In this document: positions 16,862 through 25,460 of the stretch, piece by piece
Position numbering within the stretch: the stretch's first letter is position 1
Layout of the letters: every line of letters starts with the position of its first letter
Assembly (NCBI GenBank): GCA_947474715.1
Contig: CANJJT010000001.1
Coordinates: 186,001 to 250,000 of the forward strand
Source of the DNA: CAIYPG01 sp903864555
GTDB taxonomy: Bacteria; Pseudomonadota; Gammaproteobacteria; Burkholderiales; SG8-39
DNA: 64,000 bases
Direction: 5' to 3'
Translations under genes and position numbers: made by a program
The notes under the pieces: model-generated
Databases searched by the model: none
What the model was told of the DNA's origin: nothing
Seen by the model: the letters and a program-made list of their open reading frames with translations, nothing else

Positions 16862-17971
16862 CTAGCACCCTGACACCAGCGCGTCCGGTATGTCGAAGGA
16901 GGCACCGCGGCCCAGACGGACCCGGGTGACATCGCCCTGTCGTGCATGGCTGAGGGAGCCGGTGGCGTCGGAGGAGACCGGCCTGCCCTTGACGAAGAGG
17001 ATGCGCGTCGTGTTCTGCAGCGTGCCTTCCCGCCAGCGCACTTCGACGGTGGCCGTGCCATCGAAGCGACGGCGGATGACGAAGGCCTCGCAGGATGCCG
17101 GGGCCTGCCCGACCTCCACGGGACAGGCGATGTTCGCCGAGGCGTGAAAGGGCGTGCCGGGGATCAGTGCGTCCTGCCGCGCCGGGATGGGGGGCAGCGG
17201 CTGGCCTGTCAGGCCCGCCTCCAGGATGAAGCGGCTGGATTCATTGCGCCGCGCCGCTGCACGCATCAGATACACCCGTATCGTGTATTCACCATCGGTC
17301 GGCAACCTGCGGGAGAAGCGCGAACCGCTGCTGCTGCCAATGAACATGGCCGACTCCGCGCCGGGCGGATTGATGTTGAAGTAGTTCTGCGGGTTGCCGG
17401 CCTTCAGCGTTACCGTCAGCGTCTGTCCGGCGGCGGCGCGCACCTGGTAATCGGTGTACTCACGGCCCATCAGCCGTTGCTTGATGGTCACCTTGGTTTT
17501 GCCGTCGGTGAAATCAAGCTTCTCGATACGCTGCCCCGGGGCTGTGATGGGCGTCTCCCCGGATGGGACTGCACCGGGTTTGCTGTCGGTCATGCTGCTG
17601 CCACAGGCCGCCTCGGCCAGGTACCGAGCCTCTACCCAGCCGGTCTGCCCCTGATGCTCGACCTTGCACCAGCGCGGGTTGTCTGCCTGACGGCGTTGCT
17701 TTTGCGCCTCGTCCAGGCTGTTGAATTCCTCCAGGCTCAGGCCGCCGGAGCAGCCGAGGTTGCGCAGGCAGGCATCGGCAGGGATGCGCCCGAGGGTGGC
17801 CGCCCGGCCTTTGGGTTTGGCATGCAGCGGCAGCGTATCCGGGGGCGTCAAGCCCCGCACGCGGTAGTGATCCGGGCCATCGGCCGTGGCCCATGCCAGG
17901 GAGCTGATCAGCAGGCCCAGCAGTGCCGTGAGCCCAGGCCATAGCCGCAGTCGGGAGGCAGGCGGATTCAT
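16862..17971 (-). CDS. Secreted SH3-domain protein with PliG-like domain
   Basis: A 369-residue exported protein starting MNPPASRLRLWPGLTALLGL with a signal peptide ending near LAWATA. The next part is a bacterial SH3-like domain (LPLHAKPKGRAATLGRIPAD and GWVEARYL). The central part, DYQVRAAAGQTLTVTLKAGN followed by NYFNINPPG, FIGSSSGS and YTIRVYLMRAAARRNE, resembles the inhibitor of g-type lysozyme (PliG) domain. The C-terminal part has two cysteines (ACPVEVGQAPASC) and no assignment. It may protect the cell wall from host or competitor lysozymes; this is inferred. An ATG at 18016 is an alternative start but adds residues before the signal peptide. Confidence 0.7.
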   Translation of the reverse strand: MNPPASRLRLWPGLTALLGLLISSLAWATADGPDHYRVRGLTPPDTLPLHAKPKGRAATLGRIPADACLRNLGCSGGLSLEEFNSLDEAQKQRRQADNPRWCKVEHQGQTGWVEARYLAEAACGSSMTDSKPGAVPSGETPITAPGQRIEKLDFTDGKTKVTIKQRLMGREYTDYQVRAAAGQTLTVTLKAGNPQNYFNINPPGAESAMFIGSSSGSRFSRRLPTDGEYTIRVYLMRAAARRNESSRFILEAGLTGQPLPPIPARQDALIPGTPFHASANIACPVEVGQAPASCEAFVIRRRFDGTATVEVRWREGTLQNTTRILFVKGRPVSSDATGSLSHARQGDVTRVRLGRGASFDIPDALVSGC

Positions 17972-18085
17972 GGCCGACACTTCATGAGGTAGGAAATAGC
18001 CCAACGGCGTGATCACAATAAAAACGGAGATTCAATGATGATAAAGGCATGCAAGCAAATCTGATATCAATGTAGCTTCTTTGAA

Positions 18086-18115
18086 AAAGGCCGCTTCCTG
18101 GCGGAAACGGCCTTT
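18086..18115 (-). terminator. Rho-independent terminator
   Basis: The stem AAAGGCCG / CGGCCTTT, extended by further pairing inside the loop, is followed on the minus strand by TTTTTC. It lies about 65 bases past the stop of the minus-strand DHDPS-family gene, so it most likely ends that transcript. Confidence 0.8.
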
Positions 18116-18181
18116 ACAGTGCATCCGGATGCTTGCCTGCCTCCCTGGGCGAGCCCGGAAGGATCGGCCAGGGGTCGGGGT

Positions 18182-19135
18182 TCAGCCTTTCAGCTTGAGC
18201 AGCCCGGCCTTGACCAGACCGTTGCGGATCTCCGCCTTCTTCGCTTCGGTGGCGCTGATGGCTGGCGGCCGCACCCAGGAGGACTGCAGCTCACCGAGCT
18301 GCACCAGTGCTTCCTTGTTGGAGGAGGTGGAGCTGATGGGTGTGCGCTGCAACTGGTATTCGTAGATGGAGTTCATCAGCGGCGCGCAGAAGCCGTTGTG
18401 GATCTCGTTGGCTTTCTGGGCCGAGCCATTGATGGCTTCGTGCACCAGCTCCACCCATTTCTCGGTGCCCACCACGCTGATGCCCAGCAGTGCGCCGGGG
18501 GCCTTGTAGAGCAGCATGCCGAGCAGCCCGGGCGCATCGCAGGCGGCCAGCACGGCCACCTTGTCCTGCACCGCTTCGGTGATGGCATCGTGCACTTCGG
18601 CGTATTTGGTGGGGGTGACCGAGGCGGCCTTGATGCCGACGACGTTCTTCAGCGGGGCGATCTTCGCCAGTGCCGCGGCCGAGTAGGCGCAGCCGGTGGC
18701 ATCCGGGTACTGGAACACGATCATGGGCAGGTCCACTTCGCGGTCCATGCGCTCGAACACCGTGTAGACGGCGTCCGGGTTGTGCGCGAGGTGGCGGTAA
18801 GGGCGCACGTCGAACATCGGCAGCACCAGCAGCGCGTCGGCGCCGGCGGCCTTGGCGGCGAGGCCCTCGCGCACCAGGTGCGAGATAGACTGTCCGTGGA
18901 TGCCGGCGACCACCTTCTTGTCGCGGGGCACCATCTTGCGCGCTGTGGCGACGACGCCGGCGGCTTCCTCGGTGGAGAGCGTCAGTATCTCTCCCGCATG
19001 GCCGTTCACGGCCACGCCGTACAGGCCCTTGGTCGAGCCCACGCGGGCGATGTGCTGTTCCAGATTCTTCTGGTTGATGGTGCCGTCAGCGTTGAAGGGC
19101 GTGACGGTGGCTGAGATCAGGCCGCGAATGTCCAT
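18182..19135 (-). CDS. Dihydrodipicolinate synthase/N-acetylneuraminate lyase family aldolase
   Basis: A 317-residue class I aldolase-family barrel. The Schiff-base lysine is in KNVVGIKAAS and the catalytic tyrosine in MIVFQYP. The substrate loop that is GTTGE in DapA reads VNGHAGE, so it is probably not a lysine-pathway DapA. Related proteins handle pyruvate- or 2-oxoacid-derived substrates such as sugar-acid dehydration products. It lies 47 bases downstream of a Bug receptor gene in the same direction, so the imported or sensed ligand may be its substrate. A strong terminator follows. Confidence 0.85.
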   Translation of the reverse strand: MDIRGLISATVTPFNADGTINQKNLEQHIARVGSTKGLYGVAVNGHAGEILTLSTEEAAGVVATARKMVPRDKKVVAGIHGQSISHLVREGLAAKAAGADALLVLPMFDVRPYRHLAHNPDAVYTVFERMDREVDLPMIVFQYPDATGCAYSAAALAKIAPLKNVVGIKAASVTPTKYAEVHDAITEAVQDKVAVLAACDAPGLLGMLLYKAPGALLGISVVGTEKWVELVHEAINGSAQKANEIHNGFCAPLMNSIYEYQLQRTPISSTSSNKEALVQLGELQSSWVRPPAISATEAKKAEIRNGLVKAGLLKLKG

Positions 19136-19182
19136 GGCAGTTCCTCGATGGTGAAGTGTGACGTGTGGATGTGTAGGGAAGT

Positions 19183-20160
19183 TTAATGGTCTATCTTGAT
19201 ATGGGCTGTCTTGATGACCTGGGCGAACTTCACCTGGTCCGACTTGATCAGGGCGTCGAATTCGGCCGGCGACGAGGAGAAGGGCTCCATGCCCTGCGCC
19301 TCCAGGGTCTCCCGCGTTTCGGCCAGCGCCAGCAGGCGCACGATCTCGGCGTTCAGTCGGTCCACGATAGGGCGTGGCAGTCCGGCCGGGCCGATCACGC
19401 CGAACCAGATGGTCGGCTCGAAGTTGGCAAGGCCGGCTTCGGTGAAGGTGGGCATCTGCGGCAGTGCCGACATGCGCTTGGGTCCGGAAATGGCGATGGC
19501 CCTGAGTTTGCCGGCCTTGACCAGTGGCACCACATTCAGCGGGACGACGAAAGAGAGCTGCACCTGTCCGCCGACCAGGTCGTTGATGGCGGGCGCCGCG
19601 CCCTTGTAGGGCACGTGCACCAGCTTCACGCCGGCGCGGATGTTGAACAGCTCACCGGCCAGGTGTCCCGGACCGCCGCTGGCGGGTGAGGCGTAGTTGA
19701 GCTGCCCTGGCCTGGCTTTGGCGTGGGCAATGAATTCCTGCAGGTTGTTCACCGGCAGGCCCGGATGGAGCGCCAGCGCGTACTCGCTGCGGCCGAGAGT
19801 GGAAATATTGGTGAAATCCTTTACCGGATCGAAAGGCCAGTGGGGGATCAGCAAGGGGTTGAGGGCATGGTTGATGGGTGCCAGCATCAGCGTGTAGCCA
19901 TCGGCTGCTGAGCGCGCCAGCGCCTCGGCGCCGATCAGGGTGTTGCCCCCGGGCCGGTTGTCTACCAGCACCTGCTGGCCCCAGGTTTCAGTGAATTTCT
20001 GTCCGACAATACGTGCCAGCACCGAAGTGCTGCCACCCGCCGCAAAGGGTGTGATGAAGCGGATGGGCTTTGTTGGCCAGGCCTGCTGGGCCATCAGCGG
20101 TGCCGTCGACAGTGTCATCAGCACGAGGGCAATCAGCCCATTCAACGCGGGAAATCTCAT
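19183..20160 (-). CDS. Bug/TctC family periplasmic solute-binding protein 1
   Basis: A 325-residue tripartite tricarboxylate (TTT) receptor. The signal peptide MRFPALNGLIALVLMTLSTA ends at about residue 24, followed by the family opening WPTKPIRFITPFAAGGSTSVLARIV. HVPYKGAAPAINDLVGGQVQL is the second ligand-loop block. Where most members have T-D after the GG, this one has T-S. The ATG at 20160 follows GAGGAGGCAC; the longer frame to 20232 is unlikely. It heads a two-gene unit with the DHDPS-family aldolase. Confidence 0.93.
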   Translation of the reverse strand: MRFPALNGLIALVLMTLSTAPLMAQQAWPTKPIRFITPFAAGGSTSVLARIVGQKFTETWGQQVLVDNRPGGNTLIGAEALARSAADGYTLMLAPINHALNPLLIPHWPFDPVKDFTNISTLGRSEYALALHPGLPVNNLQEFIAHAKARPGQLNYASPASGGPGHLAGELFNIRAGVKLVHVPYKGAAPAINDLVGGQVQLSFVVPLNVVPLVKAGKLRAIAISGPKRMSALPQMPTFTEAGLANFEPTIWFGVIGPAGLPRPIVDRLNAEIVRLLALAETRETLEAQGMEPFSSSPAEFDALIKSDQVKFAQVIKTAHIKIDH

Positions 20161-20276
20161 GTGCCTCCTCAGGCATACCGTTTCTGACATCAGGCAGGCT
20201 GCAGCGGGGCAGCCCATTGCCACGATTGCCATCCAGGCCGACGCGGACTGGCCAGGGGCCTGATTCTACGCCGGCA

Positions 20277-20298
20277 GGCCGCGTGAAATCACGCGGCC
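20277..20298. repeat. 9-bp perfect hairpin
   Basis: GGCCGCGTG and CACGCGGCC are perfect inverted repeats around an AAAT loop. There is no T-tract. It lies about 120 bases upstream of the Bug receptor 1 start. Confidence 0.5.
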
Positions 20299-20322
20299 TT
20301 CAACGCGGAACGGTGTGAAATT

Positions 20323-20340
20323 CCTCGTCCCGAGACGAGG
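20323..20340. repeat. 7-bp perfect hairpin
   Basis: CCTCGTC and GACGAGG flank a CCGA loop. It sits 25 bases from the hairpin at 20277-20298, so the two could form adjacent stem-loops in a leader RNA or mark a regulator site. Confidence 0.45.
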
Positions 20341-20708
20341 GCGCAGGGGGAATTGCGTCGGATAGGACGAGCGCTGCGACGGCTTGATGATGGACCGCCA
20401 GAGGCCGGTGATGGATGGCTACGAAGCCAACTGCGCCAGGTGTCATTGCAGGCGCTGGTCGCGTGCGTGTCGGACTATAGGGCCTGCCCAGCTTGCCGAT
20501 TGACAGGGATGCCGCCGCCGCCGATGTCCTGGCAGAACAGCTGCCGCTAATGCGGAGTGCGGCCCTTGCAGCACCGTTGCGTAGAATAAGGTGACCTTCG
20601 ATGTTTTCGCTTTTTGATGTTGCGCTGGCATTGCTGGCCAACGCGGATACCGTGATCCATGCGGCCCTATGATTGCCATCACTACCGTGCATAAAGGAGA
20701 GGGCGACG

Positions 20709-21326
20709 ATGAAGCTCCATTTCACTGACGGGTCACCGTATGCGCGCATCGTGCGCATCCTGATCCTGGAGAAAGGGCTGACCGAACGCGTGCAGCTCAT
20801 TCCGGCCGCGGTGCGCGTCGCCGACAGCCCCTACTACGCCATCAATCCCTCCGGGCGCGTGCCCTATTTTGTCCGTGACGACGGCGTCGGCATGGAGGAC
20901 TCCGCGCTGATCTGCGCCTGGCTTGATCAGATCGATGGTCAGCCGTGCTTTGCCTGGACGGAGGACGCCACCGGCTGGGAAGGCCGCCGCCTGGAAGTGC
21001 TGGCCCGCAGCATGCTCGACGGCCTCGCGGTGTGGGGGCGCGAGCTGGCGCGGCCCGAGAACGAGCGTTCGCCTACCATCCTGCGCCACGAGGCGGCACG
21101 CTGCCGGCGCCTGGCTGACGTGTGGGAACAGGGCGGGATCGACCATCCGCTGATGCGCGGGCCGCTCAACCTGGCGCAGCTTACGCTGGCCTGTGGCCTG
21201 GGTTTCGAGGCACGCTTTCCGGCGCTGGACTGGCGCACCAGCCATCCGCGACTGTGCCACTGGTTCGCCGACATCTCGCGCCGCCCTTCGCTGGCGGCAA
21301 CGGTGCCGGGAAAGGCGCATGGCTGA
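20709..21326 (+). CDS. Glutathione S-transferase family protein
   Basis: A 205-residue GST. The N-terminal thioredoxin-like domain has FTDGSPYARIVRILILEKGL, the cis-proline block NPSGRVPYFV and MEDSALICAWLDQ. The C-terminal helical domain ends with WFADISRRPSLAATVPG. The substrate is unknown; the gene lies upstream of a receptor and flavoprotein cluster, suggesting a role in handling an electrophile or maleyl-type intermediate. The ATG at 20709 is 9 bases after AAAGGAGAGGG. Confidence 0.88.
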   Translation: MKLHFTDGSPYARIVRILILEKGLTERVQLIPAAVRVADSPYYAINPSGRVPYFVRDDGVGMEDSALICAWLDQIDGQPCFAWTEDATGWEGRRLEVLARSMLDGLAVWGRELARPENERSPTILRHEAARCRRLADVWEQGGIDHPLMRGPLNLAQLTLACGLGFEARFPALDWRTSHPRLCHWFADISRRPSLAATVPGKAHG

Positions 21327-21486
21327 TCGATAGGCCGGAGGCAACGTCCTTGTCGGTCCTGCGCCACGCTGTACGGGGGCAGCGTGCGGTCCCATAATCC
21401 CCGGCCATGCGCATGCTGTCCGGAGCCCATGCTCCAGGACTGGCCGACCAGAGGCCTGCAGCGCATCCACTAACCAGGAGGCGTTC

Positions 21487-22467
21487 ATGGTCCGGCAATC
21501 CATTTCAGCAGTATTGGCATGCTTGTCTTGCGCAGGCCTTGCGCATGCCCAATCCACTGCGCCGGCATGGCCGAGCAAACCGGTGCGCATCGTCGTGCCC
21601 TTTGTCGCCGGTGGCAACACCGATGTGGTGGCGCGACCGCTGGCTGCCAAGCTGGCGGAGTACCTGGGCCAGCCTTTTTTGGTCGAGAACCGCGGCGGTG
21701 CCGGCACGGTGATCGGCGCGGAGATCGTGGCCAAGGCGCCAGCCGATGGTTATTCCCTGCTGGTGGCGACGCAGAACACGCTGTCCATCAAGCCTTCCAC
21801 GCATCCCAACCTGCCCTACAACGTGGGGCGCGACTTCGCGCCCGTCGCCCTGCTTACCGAGTATGGCTACGTGATGGTGACGCGCCTGGCTTTTGGTCCG
21901 AAAACCATGCAGGAGATGCTGGCTCTGGCGCGCACCAAGCCGGGTGAAGTAAGCCATGGCTCGACGGGCAATGGGTCTTCCGGCCATGTGGCGCAATTGC
22001 TGCTGGAATCCATGGCCGGGCTGAAGATGCTGCACGTGCCGTACAAGGGCAACACGCCCATGATCTCGGACATGATGTCCAACCAGCTCGACAGCGGCAT
22101 GATGGGCCTGGCCGCGGTGCAGCCGCTGGTGAAGTCGGGCAAGCTGCGCCTGATTGCCGCCGCCACCGACAAGCGCATCGCCGAGCTGCCGGACCTGCCC
22201 ACCGTGGCGGAAGCCGGCTACCCCGGTTTTTCCTCGGGCACCTGGAACTGCGTGGTGACCCAAGCGGGCGTGCCCCGCGCCATCGTCACGCGGCTCAACC
22301 GCGAGATCAACCGCGCGCTGCAGGCCCCGGAAGTGAAGAACCCGCTGGAGGCGCAGAAAGTGCTGCTGGGCAATGGCACCCCCGAGGATCTGGGCCGCAA
22401 GATCGCTTTCGAGACCGAACGCTGGGCCAAGGTGCTGAAGGGCGTGAACGTCAAGTTCGATGATTGA
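21487..22467 (+). CDS. Bug/TctC family periplasmic solute-binding protein 2
   Basis: A 326-residue receptor with the signal peptide MVRQSISAVLACLSCAGLAHA. It has the opening block WPSKPVRIVVPFVAGGNTDVVARPLA and the loop HVPYKGNTPMISDMMSNQLDS. The C-terminus is normal (AKVLKGVNVKFDD). The start has AACCAGGAGGCGTTC upstream. It is the first of two consecutive receptors before two flavoprotein genes; no membrane component follows. Confidence 0.94.
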   Translation: MVRQSISAVLACLSCAGLAHAQSTAPAWPSKPVRIVVPFVAGGNTDVVARPLAAKLAEYLGQPFLVENRGGAGTVIGAEIVAKAPADGYSLLVATQNTLSIKPSTHPNLPYNVGRDFAPVALLTEYGYVMVTRLAFGPKTMQEMLALARTKPGEVSHGSTGNGSSGHVAQLLLESMAGLKMLHVPYKGNTPMISDMMSNQLDSGMMGLAAVQPLVKSGKLRLIAAATDKRIAELPDLPTVAEAGYPGFSSGTWNCVVTQAGVPRAIVTRLNREINRALQAPEVKNPLEAQKVLLGNGTPEDLGRKIAFETERWAKVLKGVNVKFDD

Positions 22468-22503
22468 TGGGATGGGGAGGCAGGCAGTGCTGTTCCGTCC
22501 TGT

Positions 22504-22563
22504 CACCCCGGGTGCCGGCGCGGCGCGTTTTTCACTCTGGCAGCTGCCTTGACACCCGGGGTG
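22504..22563. promoter_or_regulatory. Paired inverted 11-mers, possible operator
   Basis: CACCCCGGGTG at 22504-22514 and its reverse complement CACCCGGGGTG at 22553-22563, centre to centre 49 bases. Each is itself almost palindromic. The second overlaps the -35/spacer of the promoter at 22549-22578, a position suited to repression by a looping or cooperative dimer. They could also pair as a long stem in RNA. Confidence 0.5.
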
Positions 22564-22578
22564 CAAGGCCCCTAAGAT
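22549..22578 (+). promoter_or_regulatory. Sigma-70-type promoter for receptor 3
   Basis: TTGACA at 22549-22554 and TAAGAT at 22573-22578, 18 bases apart. It is about 170 bases upstream of the receptor 3 start codon. Confidence 0.6.
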
Positions 22579-22747
22579 CAAAAGAGAACGCCATTCCAAA
22601 AGTGCTGCAGTCCAGGCACTTGCTGATGCAGCCGGCGGCAGCTTTCCACGAATGCCTTGCACGAAATGCCGGCCGGTGCGCCTGCCGGCCTCCGATCAAA
22701 CCTGGTCATCTCGTGGCTGCCGCCCTGAACCAACCAAAGGAGGTTTC

Positions 22748-23755
22748 ATGACCGCATTCAAACGCGTTTCGCTGGCGCTGGCCGGCGCACTTTCCCTGGC
22801 CTTTAGCGTGCCATCAGGCGCTCAGGCGCCCTCACCCGCCCAGGGCTTCCCGAACAAGGCGGTGGATTTCATCACGCCGGTCGGCGCGGGCGGCGGCACC
22901 GACATCATGTCGCGGCTGCTTGCGGGCAAGTTGTCCGAGCGTTGGGGCCAGCCGGTGGTGGTGCAGAACAAGATCGGCGGTCGCGGCGCGATTGCCGGGC
23001 AGGCCGTGGTGCGCTCCAAGCCCGATGGCTACACCGTGTACATTGCCGCCGCCGGCAACATCACCATCAGCCCCTACCTGGGTGACATGGGGTTCGACCC
23101 GGAGAAGGACCTCACCGCCGTGAGCGTGCTGGCCACCGCGCCCTACGTGGTGATCGTCAATCCCAAGGTGGTGACGGCCGCCAGCATCAGGGATTTCATT
23201 GCCGCCGCGGCGAAGAATCCGGGGCAGTTCACCTGGGGCTCATCGACCTTCAGCAGCGTTGATCATCTGGCCGGCGAATCCTTCCAGATGATGACCAAGA
23301 CCCAGCTCACCCATGTGCCCTACAAGACCGGCGCCAATGCGCTGGTGGACATCATCGCCGGACGCGTGTCGCTGGGTTTCCTCACCATCCCGACGACCCT
23401 GCAGTACATCAAGACCGGCCAGTTGAAGGCGCTGGGCGTGAGCGACCGCAAGCGCTCCAACCTGCTGCCCGATGTGCCCACCATCGCCGAAGCCGGCGTG
23501 ACCGGCTACGAGATCCTCACCTGGTACGGCGCCTGGGTGCCTTCGAAGACCCCGCCCGCCATCGTGGACAAGCTGGCCGCCGACATCCGTGCCGTCATCT
23601 TCGAGGAGGGCACACGCCAGAAGGTCATTGGCATGGGCTTCGACCCCACCGCCGGCACCGCCGCGGAAGCCGCTGCTTTCGTGAAGTCGGAGGCGGCACG
23701 TTTCTTGAAGATCATCGCGGCCACCGGTCTCAAGGAAAAGGATGACGGTCGCTAG
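22748..23755 (+). CDS. Bug/TctC family periplasmic solute-binding protein 3
   Basis: A 335-residue receptor with the signal peptide MTAFKRVSLALAGALSLAFS. The opening block FPNKAVDFITPVGAGGGTDIMSRLL differs from the usual F-A-P-G-G by having VGAGGG. The pocket loop is HVPYKTGANALVDIIAGRVSL, where the usual K-G is K-T. These changes suggest another ligand from receptor 2. The ATG at 22748 follows AAAGGAGGTTTC. It precedes the first flavoprotein gene by 67 bases, which include a short tandem repeat. Confidence 0.92.
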   Translation: MTAFKRVSLALAGALSLAFSVPSGAQAPSPAQGFPNKAVDFITPVGAGGGTDIMSRLLAGKLSERWGQPVVVQNKIGGRGAIAGQAVVRSKPDGYTVYIAAAGNITISPYLGDMGFDPEKDLTAVSVLATAPYVVIVNPKVVTAASIRDFIAAAAKNPGQFTWGSSTFSSVDHLAGESFQMMTKTQLTHVPYKTGANALVDIIAGRVSLGFLTIPTTLQYIKTGQLKALGVSDRKRSNLLPDVPTIAEAGVTGYEILTWYGAWVPSKTPPAIVDKLAADIRAVIFEEGTRQKVIGMGFDPTAGTAAEAAAFVKSEAARFLKIIAATGLKEKDDGR

Positions 23756-23768
23756 AGGGCGGCACCAC

Positions 23769-23808
23769 AGGACATAGCAGGACATAGCAGGACATAGCGG
23801 ACATGGCA
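23769..23808 (+). repeat. 10-bp tandem repeat, 3-4 copies
   Basis: AGGACATAGC repeated exactly three times (23769-23798) with a degenerate fourth copy. It fills most of the gap between receptor 3 and the flavoprotein gene and could have arisen by slippage. It is too short to be a CRISPR. Confidence 0.8.
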
Positions 23809-23822
23809 GGGAGAATGGCAAG

Positions 23823-25391
23823 ATGAGCGCAGACGGGAAGATGCCCGAGTACAGCACCGACGTGCTGGTGATGGGTGGTGGCGGGTCGGGACTGGCAGCG
23901 GCCATCACCGCGCGCGAGCTGGGTCGCGAGGCCATCCTGCTGGAGAAGAATCCGGATATCGGCGGTTCCACCGTGTGGTCCATCGGCTCCTTTTCCGCCA
24001 CCTGCACACCGCATCAGTTGCGCCTGGGCATCAAGGACAATCCGGAAGACCACTTCGAGGACATCGGCAAGTTCAACGCCAAGGTGGTCAACGGCGTGTG
24101 GAAGGGTTACGACAATACCGACAACCTGGAGCTGCGCCGGCTGCTGGCCTATCACTCCGGCGAGACTTTCCGCTGGGTGCAGGACATGGGTGTGCGCTTC
24201 TTCGGGCCGACGCTGGAACTGCCGCATCGCAAGCCGCGCATGCACAATGTGCTGCCCAATTCCAAGGCCTATGGTTACTGGTGTGGCAAGCGTGCCCGCG
24301 ACGTCGGTGTGGACATCCGCTGCCAGCGCCGCGTCACGCGCATCCTCATGGAGGGCAAACGCGCCGTAGGCCTGGAGTGCACGTTGCCGGATGGCTCACA
24401 GGAGCGCTACCTGGCGCGCGGCGGCATCGTCATGGCCTGCGGCGACTATGCCGGCGGCGAGGAGATGAAGCGCCGCTACGCCCAGCCCGAGCTGGTGACC
24501 ATGAAGACTTCCTGCAATCCGGCCAACGAGGGTGATGGCCACCTTATGGCCATGCAGCAGTTCGGCGCGAAAGTGCTCAATTCACACATGGTGGCGGCGC
24601 GCGTGCGTTTCGTCGCCCCGCGGGTGAAGAAGCTGATGCACCGCCTGCCGCCGTGGAAGGCGCTCACCGTGTTCATGGAACTGGCGCTGCATTACGCGCC
24701 CGACTGGCTGCTGCGGCCCTTCGTGATGAGCTTTCTCACCACGGTGCTGGAAGCCCAGCCCAGCCTGTTCTCGCATGGCGCCATCCTGGTGAACAAGCGC
24801 GGCCAGCGCTTTTGCAACGAGCTCGACCATCCGGAACTGAAGCTGGTGGACCAGCCCGATCACGAGGCCTACATCGTGTTCGACGAGCGCCTGGCGAAGA
24901 AGTACTCCGCCTTTCCGAATTTCGTCTCCACTGCGCCCGGCGTGGCCTATGCCTACATTCCCGACTACCAGCGCAGCCGCAAGGACATCTTCCACAAAGC
25001 CGACAGCGTGGAAGCCCTGGCGAGCCGCATCGGTGTCGATGCCGCAGTGTTTGCCGGCACACTGAAGCAGCGCAACGAAGAACTGGCCGCCGCTGGTGCC
25101 AAGGATTGTTTCAGTGTCGAGCAGGGGCCTTTCTATGCGATGGGCCCGGTCAGCTGCTTCGTCAAGGGCACCGATGCCGGGCTGGCGGTGAACGGCAAAC
25201 TGGAAATCCTCGATGGCGAAGGCCATCCGGTGCAGGGTCTCTACGGCGCCGGCCTGCTGGCGCAGGGCGGCATGCTGCTGGAGGGCCACGGCCATCATAT
25301 TGGCTGGGCCTTCACCTCCGGGCGCCTGGCGGGGCGTGCAGCGGCCTATCTTGCCAACACCGCGGATGCCGATGCGAAGAAAGAACGCTGA
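23823..25391 (+). CDS. FAD-dependent dehydrogenase/fumarate-reductase-like flavoprotein 1
   Basis: A 522-residue FAD_binding_2 protein. The dinucleotide fold is DVLVMGGGGSGLAAAITARELG at residues 13-34, with the acidic end LLEKN; the C-terminal FAD loop is GLYGAGLLAQGGMLLEGHGHH. There is no signal peptide or membrane anchor, so it is cytoplasmic. Relatives include fumarate reductase, 3-ketosteroid dehydrogenases and tricarballylate dehydrogenase; the substrate is likely an organic acid with an alpha-beta C-C bond, but it cannot be specified. It follows receptor 3 and is 69 bases before a second flavoprotein. Confidence 0.88.
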   Translation: MSADGKMPEYSTDVLVMGGGGSGLAAAITARELGREAILLEKNPDIGGSTVWSIGSFSATCTPHQLRLGIKDNPEDHFEDIGKFNAKVVNGVWKGYDNTDNLELRRLLAYHSGETFRWVQDMGVRFFGPTLELPHRKPRMHNVLPNSKAYGYWCGKRARDVGVDIRCQRRVTRILMEGKRAVGLECTLPDGSQERYLARGGIVMACGDYAGGEEMKRRYAQPELVTMKTSCNPANEGDGHLMAMQQFGAKVLNSHMVAARVRFVAPRVKKLMHRLPPWKALTVFMELALHYAPDWLLRPFVMSFLTTVLEAQPSLFSHGAILVNKRGQRFCNELDHPELKLVDQPDHEAYIVFDERLAKKYSAFPNFVSTAPGVAYAYIPDYQRSRKDIFHKADSVEALASRIGVDAAVFAGTLKQRNEELAAAGAKDCFSVEQGPFYAMGPVSCFVKGTDAGLAVNGKLEILDGEGHPVQGLYGAGLLAQGGMLLEGHGHHIGWAFTSGRLAGRAAAYLANTADADAKKER

Positions 25392-25460
25392 ACAACACAA
25401 CGACGCCGGTGCAACTGCGCCGGCCGTGATCAACCGGATGAATCAGGGTGGGTTCAGGCA

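Larger units (their letters stand above)
20161..20708. other. 548-base divergent intergenic region
   Basis: Between Bug receptor 1 (-) and the glutathione transferase gene (+). It holds two perfect hairpins, listed separately, and must contain promoters for both directions. An open frame across it on the minus strand (20300-20800) shows no recognisable domain, overlaps the next gene's start and looks like chance. Confidence 0.5.

Noticed and set aside
18182..19135. Calling the aldolase-family gene dapA
   Set aside because: The GTTGE loop is replaced by VNGHAGE and the gene is in a Bug receptor operon, so lysine synthesis is unlikely.
20300..20800. 166-codon minus-strand frame between receptor 1 and the GST gene
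   Set aside because: It overlaps the GST start and ribosome site and has no family resemblance.
23769..23808. CRISPR array
   Set aside because: Repeat unit is only 10 bases and has no spacers.
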